Source of the DNA: Prorocentrum cordatum
Lineage: Eukaryota > Sar > Dinophyceae > Prorocentrales > Prorocentraceae
Length of the DNA: 64,000 bases
Assembly: GCA_963575745.1 (NCBI GenBank)
Contig: CAUYUJ010003591.1
Coordinates: 1-64,000 of the forward strand
Direction of reading: 5' to 3'
The first letter of the stretch is position 1; every line of letters begins with the position of its first letter. Position numbers and translations under genes: made by a program. Of this stretch, positions 1 to 10,506 are shown in pieces. The notes beneath the pieces are model-generated. The model saw only the letters and a program-made list of their open reading frames with translations. It searched no databases and was not told where the DNA came from.

Positions 1-1530
1 GAAGATCGAAGCCCTCGGGGACGAACGGATTCGGCTTCGGGAGGCGCATGCCGTCTTCGGCAGCCCTCCGCTCGGCGTCCTCTCTCTCCTCGTTGCTGTC
101 GAGGCTGGAGGCGCCGCCCTCCGCGGCAAGCCAGGCGTCGCGCCAGCTCGCGTCCAGGGGCTGGCGCAGGTAGCGCCCCTGGTACCAGGGGTCCGTGCTC
201 GTGCACTGGTCTTGGAACTTCTTCGCCACGAGCTCCACGCGAACGCCGTCCACTGTCAGGTGCCGGAGCACCCCGCGAGAGGCAGCAGCGTCGGGACGCG
301 GCAGCAGGGGCCCGGCGGACAGTACCTTCTGCGGTGGGTACTCCTGGAGATTCCGAGCCAGCTGGTTCACCAGCCCGTACGGCTGGGCGTCGTCTGCGAA
401 GCGAAACTTGATCTCACGCAGCCTCTGCATCTCGCCTGTCGCCCAGGCCAGCGTCGGGCTGGAGCGGACCAGCCGCACGAAGCGGAAGACCAGCTCGCCG
501 ACTTGCGCCACATTCTCCAGGCCGAGTTCAGTCAGCGAGACCGACACCTCGAAGTGGGAGAAGCAACCAAAGTTGTCGGCGCCAGCGTATAGCGCAGTTG
601 CCCAGCCACGCGCCTTCAGCACCGAAAGCAGCGAGCCCTCCCCCTCGTGGCCGAGAAGGAAGCTGGCGTAGGCAGTTGGCTTCGACTCCCAGAGAGGAGT
701 CTGCCACTCCGACAGCTGCCAGGAGAAGGACACCCTGCGAATGTCCTTGGAGGGGACTCTCAGCACGACTCCGGGAAAATTCTGCGGCAATAGTGCTGGC
801 TCCTGGCCACCGTGCTGCTCACCACGCAGGGCCCGGGTCCCCGTCTGCCGCACGGCCGCGAAGCGATCTTCCACCATGGAGCGCAGGGTGCCCAGCGGTT
901 CCCGACCGAGCACTGCCAGGGTCATGTCCTCTGAGGAGTAGTTCTTCCGGTAGAAAGCGAGCACCTCCTCGCGCACGTCGAGCCCCTGGGCCAGCGGCCC
1001 ATCGCGCAGGGACTGGGCGTTTCCAGAGCCCCAGTGCAGGGGGTGCCTCGGATTGGCGTCGAGCAGCAGCGTGGCGTAGGAGCGGCGCCCGTCGTCCGTG
1101 ATGCGCATGCTGTGCTCGCTGTCCACCGCGTTGATCTCCCGCTGCGTGGCAGACGCGTCGAAGAGAGGCGATCGGAAGAAGGCAGAGAACCTGTCCAGTG
1201 CGCCACCCAGGTGTCCCGGAGAGATGTCGAACGCATAGCAGGTGCTGGCGTCGCCTGTGGCGGCGTTGCAGTAGCCGCCGTGGCCCTTGACGAAGCGCTT
1301 GTAGTCCCCCTCGTCCGGGAACTGCTCCGTGCCCAGGAACAGCATGTGCTCGCAGAAATGCGCCAGGCCAGGGAGCTCCTTCGGCTCGTGGAGGCGGCCC
1401 ACGCCCACGCACAGCGCCGTGGCAGCCTTGTCGCACGCCGGGTCGGAAGCGAGCATCACGCGCATGCCGTTGGGCAGGCACAGGTACTCGTAGCTCCGCC
1501 GTTTGTGCGACTCTGGTTTCTCGACGCTGA
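1..1530 (-). CDS. Insulin-degrading-enzyme-like M16 zinc metallopeptidase, partial
   Basis: The minus strand is open from about 1573 to the left edge, giving about 508 codons without a stop. The product reads as the N-terminal half of an insulysin/nardilysin-type M16A peptidase, which degrades short peptides inside a closed chamber. Seen: a start region containing YEYLCLPNGMRVMLASDP, the inverted zinc motif HFCEH (about 1340-1360) followed by MLFLGTEQFPDEGDY, and the third zinc ligand in REINAVDSEH. Further on are SFLLGHEGEGSLLSVLKARG, WYQGRYLRQ and NPFVPEGFDL, all matching the family in order. The C-terminal half lies beyond base 1. The upstream boundary is uncertain: an AG at 1527-1528 could be a splice acceptor, since the frame meets a stop inside the neighbouring TIR element. 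IDE versus nardilysin cannot be decided; no long acidic insertion is seen. Confidence 0.9.
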
Positions 1531-1737
1531 TCGGCGGCGAGCGGGGGGGGAAAGTGAGAAGGAGAGGGCCTTCTCAGAAGGCGGCGGGGCTTCTTAGAAG
1601 GCCTCCGGCCTTCTGAGAAATGTTCTCTGCGTCTTCGGGGGAGACTCGGGAAACTTTTCAGCAGGCCGGGGGGCTTCCGAGCCTTCTGAGAAGGCCCGCC
1701 CCTTCTCACTTCCCCCCCATGCTCGCGGTGACTCAGG
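1531..1737. mobile_element. MITE-like or introner-like element with terminal inverted repeats
   Basis: The left end reads GCGAGCGGGGGGGGAAAGTG, and the right end on the opposite strand reads GCGAGCATGGGGGGGAAGTG. These are ~22 bp inverted termini, followed on each side by a GGCCTTCTCAGAAGGC-type palindrome. A third CCTTCTGAGAA arm lies inside (about 1605-1620). The element is ~200 bp, has no ORF, and sits exactly where the IDE-like reading frame stops. A GT on the minus strand near 1740 and an AG at 1527 would remove it as an intron. Whether it is spliced is inference. Confidence 0.6.
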
Positions 1738-2158
1738 AGACGTAAGGCTCGGGTTCGGGGGACTCGGGTTGGGCTGAGGGGGCCGTCAGGAAAATGAAAA
1801 GACGAGACCCACTCTGCAGTTAGACGCCGGCTCCCGCTGCAGGCATCCCAACCCATGGCGAGCGCGTCAAAGAGCGTAGGCGAGCCCGAGCCCCGGCGCA
1901 CTCGAGCCCTACGCTCCCCCGACTGACGCAGGGGGGGCGCGCGGCCGCCGCCGCGCAGGCCGCGGAGCTCCACGGCCGACTGCCGTGGCCCGCGAGGGCC
2001 GTGGCCGCCACGCCGGCCGCGGCGCCTGCCAGGACGCGCAGCCGCCGCAGCTCCTTGGCCGTGGGCGCCTGCCGCGGCCCGGGCAGGGCCCCGTGCCTGC
2101 GGGCGCGCACCACGGGCAGGAGCACCACCAGCGGCGGGGCGGGGGGCCGCCGGAACAT
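1738..2158 (-). other. Possible upstream exon region, unresolved
   Basis: GC-rich sequence upstream of the IDE-like gene. On the minus strand an ATG at 2158 opens a frame beginning MFRRPPAPPLVVLLPVV, followed by a second hydrophobic stretch (LRVLAGAAAGVAATALAG). This could be a targeting or membrane-anchor segment of an N-terminal exon. The frame hits a stop near 1820, so it would have to be spliced before that. No homology recognised; it may equally be non-coding. Confidence 0.2.
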
Positions 2159-2269
2159 CGCTGCCGCAGCACGGCCGGCGGAGGCCGGGAGGTGGGCACC
2201 CGAGAGCGTCTCGGGCTCGGTCCTGGAGCTCTTCGGGCCTCGGGGGAGGCGAGGCTCTTCGGGCCTCGG

Positions 2270-2430
2270 GGGAGTCTCCTCGCCGCGATGGCTGGACTCG
2301 CCCCGAGATGCTGGTCGGGACGCACCCCGGGAGGGGCTGGGGGTCGAGGCTCCAGGGCTTCTGGAAAGTCCCGCGGCCTTCTGAGACGGCCTTCCCTTCT
2401 CACTTCCCCCCCTCGCTCGTCGCCGAGCGG
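2270..2430. repeat. Second arm related to the 1531-1737 TIR element
   Basis: The stretch ending at about 2430 repeats the right end of the 1531-1737 element: GGCCTTCTGAGACGGCC, then CCTTCTCACTTCCCCCCC, then TCGCTCG. A matching left terminus was not found, so this looks like a truncated or rearranged copy. Confidence 0.45.
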
Positions 2431-2704
2431 TGAACGGACCGCCCCGAGCTGCTACCTGAATCAGAGAGCTAGCTGAAGCCGAGGTGCAACGGGCATCGAG
2501 GAGAGACCCACAGCAGAAAGGGGACAGACGGACAGACGACTGGACGGACAGCCGCATGAACACGATGTGGTCAGGAAGGGCGTATGGAAGGACGTAAGCC
2601 CCACCAGCTCTCATTGGCGTCGGTAGACTAACGAAAGGGGCACAGCACTCCCCATTGACTGATTCTACAAACACAAGACTGGTAGTAGCTGTACTAGTAC
2701 AATC
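2431..2704. other. No recognisable feature
   Basis: Mixed-composition DNA with no persuasive ORF, repeat or RNA structure seen by eye. Confidence 0.4.
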
Positions 2705-3235
2705 AGTTCAAACGCACATGGGGCCGCCGGTTCACGAGCGCCCCAGAAGGGCTCAAGGCGGCCCCAGCTGGCCCCACGGCGGCCGCAGAGGCTTCAGGAA
2801 GGCCCCAAGAGGCCATGAAGAGGCCCCCAAGACGGCAGAGATGGGCCAAGGACAGTCCAATATGTATTGCCCCAAGATGGCCATAAGACAGCCCAACACA
2901 CTCCCAAGACTGCCGAAAGGGGCCCCAAGTGGACACCCAAGAAGCACCCCAAAAATGAACGTCTTTGACTTGCGTTAGGTTATGATACGAAGTTCGCATT
3001 CTGGCCCTTTCGGCTTTCCGAGCCTCTGAGACGTTCCAAAAGGGCCAACAAGGCGATCAAGAGGGCATCGAGAGGTGCCCAAGAGGGCCCGAGAGGTGCT
3101 CAAGACAGCCCAAGAGGCATGCAAGAAGGCGGGGTTCCACGGAGCGGCCTCAAGACAGCCAATCAGGGCCTCCAGATCGCCCCAAAACAGCTCCGGAGGG
3201 GCCCATTTGCGACCGTGGATGAGTGCGGCGACAGT
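2705..3235. repeat. Degenerate GGCCCCAAGA-type repeat
   Basis: Short imperfect repeats of the kind GGCCCCAAGA / GGCCCAAGAGG recur every 20-35 bp without a strict period. The opposite-strand version of the same motif fills 4875-5345. No coding signal stands out from the repeat composition. Confidence 0.6.
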
Positions 3236-3244
3236 CAGATACGC

Positions 3245-3790
3245 GATGCATGCACACACGCACACACACACACACACACGTTCTCACAAGCGTGTATATA
3301 TGTGTATATATGTACAAGTATGCATGTGTACAATGTGTGTGAACATATACAGCCATATGCATACATACATACATACATACATACATACATACATACAGCC
3401 ATACAGCCATACAGCCATACATACATACATACATACATACATACATACATACATGCATACATACATACATACATACATACATACATACATACATACATAC
3501 ATACATACATACATACATACATACATACATACATACATACATACATACATACATACATACATGGATTCATTCATTCATTCATTCATGTATGCACCTATAC
3601 ATACATGCATGCATGCATACATACATACATGCATACATACATGCATACATACCCACATACATATATACATACATATATGCATACGTAGATGCATGCCTAG
3701 ATGCATACATGCATGCATGCATACATACATGCATGCATGCATGCATACATCATACATGCACACGTATACCAATACATACAGATGTGTAGA
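3245..3790. repeat. (CA)n then (TACA)n / (CATG)n microsatellite
   Basis: A short CACACA run (about 3255-3280) is followed by several hundred bases of ATAC tetranucleotide repeats, with embedded TTCA and ATGC variants towards the right end. Reading frames through it give only YIHT or MYVC periodic peptides, which are artefacts of the repeat. Confidence 0.95.
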
Positions 3791-3869
3791 TGCATACTAG
3801 AACCACGCGCGCGTTTCGCGCGCTTAGGTTCTAGCAAGCTCTAAGTGTAGTCTAAGGCGTTCGGCATCG

Positions 3870-4760
3870 GAGGACGTATACTGTCACACGGGTCGTGCCA
3901 CCCAGGGAGCTTCACCGGCAGACTTAGCTTAGCGTCCCCCCGCCCGTGTCAACACACCCCTTACAGGAATCGCGTCCCACAAGGAGCTTCACCGGCATCC
4001 CTAGAGGCTCTCGCAGCGACACGCCCTTCATGCAGATCGTGCCCCGCAAGTAATTTCATTTGCGGCACCAGACGGAAGCTTCATAGCGTCGCCCCGCTCA
4101 CTTCGGCACACCTCTCACACGGATCGCGGCCGCAACCAGTTCCACGGACGGTCCCTGACACAAGGTTCGCATCCCGCCCCCCCGCCTACGTCGGCAACCA
4201 TTTTAAACGGATCGTGGCCCACAGGGATCTCCACCTACGACCCCAGAGGCAGGGTTCGCATTGCGCCCCCCCCGCCCAGAGCGACACAACCCATCACGCG
4301 GCTCGTGGACACTTTTTTAAGTGAGCGGTGCAAGCGAGTCGAAGCTGGTGCAGGCGCCACTCGGGCTACGGCGGTAGGATCGTGCACACTTGGAACACCA
4401 CCTAGAAGCCCAGAGACAAAATTCGTACAGCGCCCCCCCGCCCATGTCGGCACACCCGTCACTCTCATCGTGCCCAACAAGGAGCTCCACCTGTGGCACG
4501 AATGGGCTGTTTCGCATGGTGAACCTCCGCCAGCTTCGGAACATGCATCGCACGGGCCATCCCCAGAGGAGGTCCGCCTGCGGCTTCAGTGGGCGTGTTC
4601 GCGCGGGGGCATCCGAATCATTCGAAACACCTTTCACGCGGATCGTGCCCCGCAAGGGGTGCAGCGCACCCGTGCACGCATGCTCCGCAGCAGCCCGCTT
4701 TCCGCATTGCCCTGCGGCGCGCAGTGCATGGAGAAAGATCCGCGCCGTGCGCTACACATG
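3870..4760. repeat. ~85 bp degenerate tandem repeat
   Basis: An anchor resembling CACGCGGATCGTGCCCC followed by CAAGGAGCTCCACC recurs near 3887, 3963, 4030, 4118, 4205, 4297, 4380, 4462 and 4632. Most units also carry a CGCCCCCCCGCCC run. Spacing is roughly 70-90 bp and units are strongly diverged. No gene seen. Confidence 0.55.
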
Positions 4761-4874
4761 ACTGCATAGGGATGGGTCCGTCGCCAAGCCAACGGCTTGC
4801 TTATCGATAGCCTTCGGCCCTTACCGATTCTGTGCCTGAGTTTGGGGCCAGAGGATTGTTGGGATACCTTCAAT

Positions 4875-5345
4875 TCGGTGTCAGTTCGCAGGCTACCCAG
4901 GCGCCTCGTGGAGCGACCTTTGAAGTTTCTTGGGACCTCTTGGGAGCCGTTTGGGGCCTTTAGGGTCCTCTCAGGGGCCTGTTGCGGGCCTATTGCCTCC
5001 CTGGCGGCCCACTGGGAGCGGAGAGCTCGAAAGAGTTCCTCGTTTCAGATCCCTCGTGGGGCCCTCTTGGGCCGTCTTGGGCACCTCTTGGATCGTCTCG
5101 GGGCTCTCTTGGGCCGTCCTTTGGACATCTCGGGGGCCTCTTGGGCCGTCTGGGCTCGATCTTTACAATCTCTTGGGCCGTTCTCGACGCTGTTAAGACC
5201 CAAACTGCGAATATGCAAAAATATACAGTTCCTGTGATGGCACTTCTTGAGACGTCTTCGGGGCCTCATGAGCCGCCTTGAAACAATACTCAGGCGTCAG
5301 AGGCCCTGTCAGGCCGCTCTGGTCTCTTTCTGGTGGCCTCCGGAG
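4875..5345. repeat. Opposite-orientation copy of the GGCCCCAAGA-type repeat
   Basis: Motifs such as GGGGCCTCTTGGGCCGTCT recur here. They are the reverse complement of the repeat at 2705-3235. Each of the two blocks is followed by a TACA microsatellite, so the pairing may reflect duplication of a larger segment. Confidence 0.5.
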
Positions 5346-5454
5346 CTGTCTTGAACGGCGGGGGGTAGGTCGGGATGCCCCAGGAAGGGGTCAATGATGT
5401 CGCAGGCCCAAAAAAAGGGGAAATCAGGGAGGGTGTCATGGCCCCTGCCAAGGG

Positions 5455-5848
5455 TCTATTACATATATATATATATATATATATACATATATATATGCAT
5501 ACATACATACATACATACATACATGCATGCATGCATGCATGCATGCATGCATGCATGCATACATACATACATACATACATACATACACATACATATATAT
5601 ATACAGTTGTGTGTGCATACGTAGGTACATACCTGCATATATACTTACATGCATGCATGCATACAGACATATACATACATACATACATACATACATACAT
5701 ACATACATACATACATACATACATACATACATACATACATACATACATACATACACATACATACACATACATACGCACATACATACATATTTGCATGCAT
5801 GCATGCATACCCCCACACACACACACATACATACACAAACACGTATAC

Positions 5849-5879
<31 letters not shown>

Positions 5880-6582
5880 TACAAGTACACATGCATTTGC
5901 ACATCAAGTGCACATACACATACACGTACACACGTACGCAAACATAGGTGTATGTTTGTGTATGTACCTGTATATGTAAATGTAAACCGATACGTGAGAG
6001 TGGACAAATCCGAACCATATGTATACACATGCAGGCATAAAAACATGCACGTGCACCGGAAAGAAAACACAAACGGATGCGCGTGATTATACATATGTGT
6101 ATATACATATACACATGCATGCGCAAATACATGTATATAGGTACATATGCATACACACATACATGTGTATACACATATATACATTTACGTGTACGCCTAC
6201 GCATAAACGCAATCATGCATACAAAAAAGAGTACATACACCAATGCATAGACACACACACATATACATACAGACGTACACATGCATACACACACATTTGC
6301 ATTTACAAATACAAGTACATGTACATGTACAAAAGCATATACAAACGTACACAAAAGTGTACAGATACATGCATATATACACACATACACATGCCTGTAC
6401 CTATACATATCAGTAGACATACATGCATAAACATCGACATGTACATATACTATCCACATGGCTATACACATACACAAACGTGTTTGTGTGTATACAATGA
6501 ATACACACATGCACAAAAACATACGAATACGCATATCTATAAGTACGCGTGTACATACGAATAGACATATACACATACAGAA

Positions 6583-6621
<39 letters not shown>

Positions 6622-6690
6622 GGACAGCATACACAAACGTAACTATATATCCACATGCCCATGCATACACATACATATTCTCATAGACAT
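5455..6690. repeat. Long AT / TACA / CATG / ACAC microsatellite
   Basis: It begins with ~25 bp of (AT)n at 5463-5487. It passes through (ATAC)n, (ATGC)n and (ACATAC)n blocks to a looser ACATAT-rich tail, with a (CA)n run at about 6580-6615. Open frames of up to 448 codons exist on both strands but encode only periodic His/Tyr/Ile/Thr or Cys/Met/Val/Tyr peptides. Confidence 0.95.
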
Positions 6691-6834
6691 GGACCCGTAC
6701 ATGTACATATACATCATAACTACTTGTTACATCTAAACTACGCCTCTACATACACATGTGCAACTCCTCATGCATGCACATGTACTTACACCACATGGAC
6801 AAACACATATGCATATACATATACCTGTACATCC

Positions 6835-6950
6835 CACGTCCAGCTACAAGGGCCTGCAACACGCAAATTGCTCCTGCGCGATGCTGGACCCTATTGGCTC
6901 GCCCACGGCAGACGAACCTCGAAAGCACACCGGGTTTGCACTAGAGAGAA
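6835..6950 (+). repeat. Diverged direct repeat, copy 1
   Basis: A ~110 bp segment containing GGGCCTGCAACACGC, then CCTGCGCGATGC, then CACCGGGTTTG. It matches 7543-7660 at roughly 70% by eye. A (GA)n run follows at about 6977-6994. The interval between the copies has no convincing gene. Confidence 0.5.
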
Positions 6951-7542
6951 GATTACTGTGGCACGGCAACTCCGACAGAGAGAGAGAGAGAGAGCGCGCA
7001 ATGTCGGTCCGGCGTGACCGGCCCTATGAGGGCGGCGCGGGGGGGCCGGAGCCCTCAGTAGTCGGCCTGGGACTGGCGGTCGATCTGGATAGAGGTGGTG
7101 TGGGGCGTCGGATGTTGGAGGCTGGATGTCTGGATGTTGATCTAGTGTAGTCTGGAGCCCAATGGGTGGACGGCAACTCCGACAGAGGTCATGAAGAAAG
7201 AGAACGCAAGAGGATAGAACATAACAGAACGCCCGTGCGGGCGCGCGCCCGGGCCCCTCAGATGCGGGCGAGGCCCCGGCCTCGCGTGAGACATTGCACG
7301 CCTCGGCCGCCCACTCAGAGAGATGCGTACTTGGCGAAATCCTGCTGGTCCAAGTGTTCCGAGTGCTCTGTTGCAGCCGGCTGTAGCCGCGTGGTGTCTT
7401 TGGGGTCGTCCTGCATGTTCGGCGTCCGGCGTTGGTGGCGGCCAGGTGAAGAATCATGCTAAAATGCAATCACTTGCGAAGCAACACTGGCCGAAGGCCA
7501 CAACGCTGCCTCTGGCAGCGCGTTCAGATGACTGCAATCCAA

Positions 7543-7660
7543 TGTCCAGCTCAAGGGCCTCCAGGACGCACATCTTTCCTGCGCGATGCGAGACCCCACT
7601 GATCGTCCACGCTCGACGCGCCTCAACGGCACATGGGGTTTGGACTGGAGACTGTACTGC
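7543..7660 (+). repeat. Diverged direct repeat, copy 2
   Basis: Contains GGGCCTCCAGGACGC, CCTGCGCGATGC and CACATGGGGTTTG in the same order and spacing as copy 1. Confidence 0.5.
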
Positions 7661-8105
7661 AGCGCTGCAGTTCCAAGACACGCATAGTTGGCTTGGCTTT
7701 CACTGCATGTTCCCGAACGGCGACAATTCCATCTGGCGCAGGCTCTGATGATGGCAACTCCAAAAATTGCCGCATCACTGCCAACCTGGATAGGCTGCTT
7801 GTCGGCGAGACGAAGGAGAGCGTTACGGAGGCCCCAGATGCGCTCTCTGAAAAGATGCGAGCACGGGCGAGCTCGGCATCCACACGCTGCTTCAGCGCGG
7901 CATCGACCGGCAGACTCTCGGCGGGCATTCGTCGGCACAGAACCGGGTCGACCTGGCTCTCGGCACTTTCCTGGCTCTGAGCGCTTCTCGGCTCTTCTCG
8001 GCGACTCCTGACTCTCAACACCCAGGCCACCCAGAACACTTTACCGCTCTCTGCCATTGTCGGCTCTTAGCCTTTTCAGCTCTCGGCACTTTTTGGGCTC
8101 TCGGC
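7661..8105. other. No gene; degenerate CTCGGC repeats at the right end
   Basis: From about 7965 to 8105 the motif CTCGGCACTTT / CTCGGCTCTT recurs several times, directly abutting the LINE-type terminus at 8106. The remainder shows nothing recognisable. Confidence 0.35.
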
Positions 8106-8640
8106 ACTGGAAGCCGACGATAAACCGTCAACCTTGATTTTTTGCGTTTGCTCTGCGCCCCGACGCAAATCCACACAGGAGCAGGTGCTCGTCTCCGAAA
8201 TTGGAGCACACGACAGGCACCAAGGGAAACAAGACACAAAGCGCAGCAGACGGGAAAGAGCAGAGCAGGAAAGAAGAAGCAGAGAACGAGGGGCACGCAG
8301 CAGGGCACTCTTATACCCAAACACACAGACATGGGTGCGCAGCTCTTATACAACAACGAGAGTGGCCAAATCGAGTTACTAATTAATCAAGCCTCCAAAA
8401 TCAAGCAATCAAAGAAACGACAAGATCCATCAATGAGAACTCGACCATAGAGCAAAAACTGAAATAATCCAGATAAACCCACATTCCCACGCCAGGTTGC
8501 AACAAAAGGCGACCGCAAAGAGTCATACAAACGCTGGGGACTCGTAGAGCCTCGTTGCCGTATAACTATAAGATCTGAATGGCATGCGAGCGTGGCATTC
8601 TCGCATTCAGCGCGCGCGAGGATGTGCGGCTTCATGGAAG
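8106..8640 (-). mobile_element. Truncated retroposed fragment with LINE-type 3' terminus
   Basis: It starts (plus strand) ACTGGAAGCCGACGATAAAC then CGTCAACCTTG and a T-rich stretch. This is the same order as the 3' end of the intact LINE read on the minus strand. The body, to about 8640, carries no recognisable coding sequence, so it may be LINE 3'-region or another passenger. The right boundary is approximate. Confidence 0.5.
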
Positions 8641-8689
8641 CGGCCGAATGATGTGTTTGACTACTTGGTAGCTGTTTGCAGAATAAAAA

Positions 8690-9258
8690 TAGCTGCTCGC
8701 AGCTCTGGTAGCAGACCGGTCGCACGCGTCTCGATACTCCAGACTACCGCTTCTGACCTTATCCGTTCGAACGCTGTGCTTCCCAGCTCCGCGGCTTGCC
8801 TACAGCTGGAATTGAATAGAGAAAAACAGCATCGCATCTCAAAACTTTGAAAAGAGCGAACAGCTTTTCGGTCGCAGCTCTGGCAGCTGACAAATCTAAA
8901 GCGTCTAGGTACTTCAGACTAGCGCGTCTGATCATTTCCTCTCGATTGGCGTGCGTCAGCTCCGTGGCTCCCCAAAAGGTCGAACTAAGCAGAGGAAGCA
9001 AGTATCGTTTTTTCCGAAATCTACAGAGTGCTACTTATTTGTCAGTCGCAACTCTGGTAGCGGACCGATCTCAGACGTCTCGATCCTGTAGACTAACGCT
9101 CCTGATCATTTCCTGTCGGGAAATGTGCACATCAGCACCGTGGCTCAGCTAAAACTCAAGTTGACTAGAGAAAACCAACATTATCGCTCGAAAAGTTGCA
9201 GAGTGCGAGTAGTGGTATCGGTCGCAGCTCTGGTAACAGACTAACTACAGGCGTCTTC
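8690..9258 (+). repeat. Old, diverged 177-bp tandem repeat (about 3.2 units)
   Basis: The anchor GTCGCAGCTCTGGTAGCAGA (with variants) recurs at about 8696, 8872, 9046 and 9223, giving spacings of 176, 174 and 177 bp. The unit aligns to the family A repeat further right (CTCGGGTAGCAGACCGAG, then GCGCCTGATCATT, then CAGCTC.GTAGCT) but is clearly more diverged and lacks the hairpin termini. Confidence 0.65.
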
Positions 9259-9259
9259 C

Positions 9260-9806
9260 CTGGGAGCCGGCAGACCGTCAACCAGGTTACCGCCGGGACC
9301 CTCGTAGAGCTCTTCACACGCGAAGTAGTGCTCAGAATACGACAAGAAAGCTTGCTTGAATATCAGCTTAAAAACTAGAAAAAATAGATGTCCTTTCGGT
9401 GTTATACGAAGTTGGTTCCGTCAAGTGCTCTATCATGATACTACAGCTACGGACCTGGGAATTCGACAGGCCGACGCGCCATAACCTAGAGGTGCCAAAC
9501 ATACTGGGGCTGTGTAGCTTGCTTCCTACTTCAGCTAAGTTCTCGAAGCCGTTATCATCTGGGAAATATTTATCCCGGCGACCGACGGTTGCTCCTAATG
9601 TTCGAAAGCTGCGCTGCAGCTACAACCCTGAGAAGTGCACCATGAAGCGCGTCATGATCGAATACAGGGAATAACAATCGGGCGCCCCAAAACGAACGGC
9701 CAAATCTCTCACAATCTCAAAAAAAAAAAAAAAGGTTGCCACAGTGTCCGCGGGGCCGGGTGGGCCAACTAGCTCCACCCCGCGCCGGAATTCCTCTAGC
9801 TCATCG
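9260..9806 (+). mobile_element. SINE-like element, family B/C type
   Basis: It starts CTGGGAGCCGGCAGACCGTC, then AACCAGG and the second hairpin arm TTACCGCCGGG, then CCTCGTAGAGCTC. Internal landmarks of family B follow: GATACTACAGCTACGGACCT, GACGCGCCATAACC, and the end block CCAACTAGCTCCACCCCGCG. An A-run lies at about 9720-9733. A LINE-type terminus is inserted at its far end (9807). Confidence 0.6.
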
Positions 9807-10231
9807 ACTGGGAGCCAGCGGTCAACCGTGAACCAGGTTTTTGCGGTTTGCGGTCCGACCACGGGGCCCTGCAAGGGCGGTCGGGTTGTTGCAGCCATCC
9901 CCTGCGGGCTGGATGTACCCTGAAGAACGTGATACTCTTGAAGTATCTACTACACCTCACGTCGCCGCTACAAATGAAGCGAAGAGCGACGAGAGAGCAT
10001 CACAGACCAAGAAACAATCACAACATGCAAGTGATCATGGTAACCGTAGTGTCGCCCTTCTTTGAGGCAACCGTAGTGTCGACCAGATCAAAGGCCTACT
10101 TTGAGGCACCACGTGACAAATCACGGAAAGTCACGTTCCAAGGTCAATGAGCACTCAAATCAAGGAAGCAACGAATGACCTACTTTGAAGGATCAAGCGA
10201 AGCTCTTATTCAACACACGTGCACGCACAAC
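9807..10231 (-). mobile_element. Truncated retroposed fragment with LINE-type 3' terminus
   Basis: It opens with ACTGGGAGCCAGCGGTCAAC, CGTGAACCAGG and TTTTTGCGG, like the intact LINE terminus and without the second hairpin arm. The body contains two GGCAACCGTAGTGTCGACC-like direct repeats (about 10045 and 10070). No ORF of note. Confidence 0.5.
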
Positions 10232-10506
10232 CACACCAGGTTACCGCCGGGACCCTCGTAGAGCTCTTGACACGCGAGCTAGTGCTCAGAATACGACAAG
10301 AAAGCTTACTTCAACATCAGCTTGAAAGCCCGATGAATGCATTCGAGGATTTCACCATGAAACGCGCCATGATCGACTACAGGGAATCAAAATCTGGATT
10401 CTCAACAAGAACGGTCGAATCTCTCACAATATTCCAAAAACCGACCCCAGGTTGACACACTGTCCGCCAGGGCCAAGAGGGCCAACTAGCTCCACCCCGC
10501 GCCGGA
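10232..10506 (+). mobile_element. SINE-like element, family B/C type, truncated at the hairpin
   Basis: It begins CCAGGTTACCGCCGGGACCC, CTCGTAGAGCTC, and closely parallels 9280-9400 (shared ACGACAAGAAAGCTT and CCATGAAACGCGCC). It ends in CCAACTAGCTCCACC, into which the next element is inserted at 10507. Confidence 0.55.

Noticed and set aside
819-1973. 384-codon minus-strand frame over the IDE region
   Set aside because: Out of frame with the IDE-like motifs; Arg/Gly-rich translation typical of a GC-rich shadow. The true frame has no stop and continues past base 1.
5290-6636. 448-codon minus-strand frame, plus several 100-240-codon frames in the TACA microsatellites
   Set aside because: Peptides are purely periodic (YIHT, MYVC) and arise because tetranucleotide repeats lack stops in several frames on both strands.
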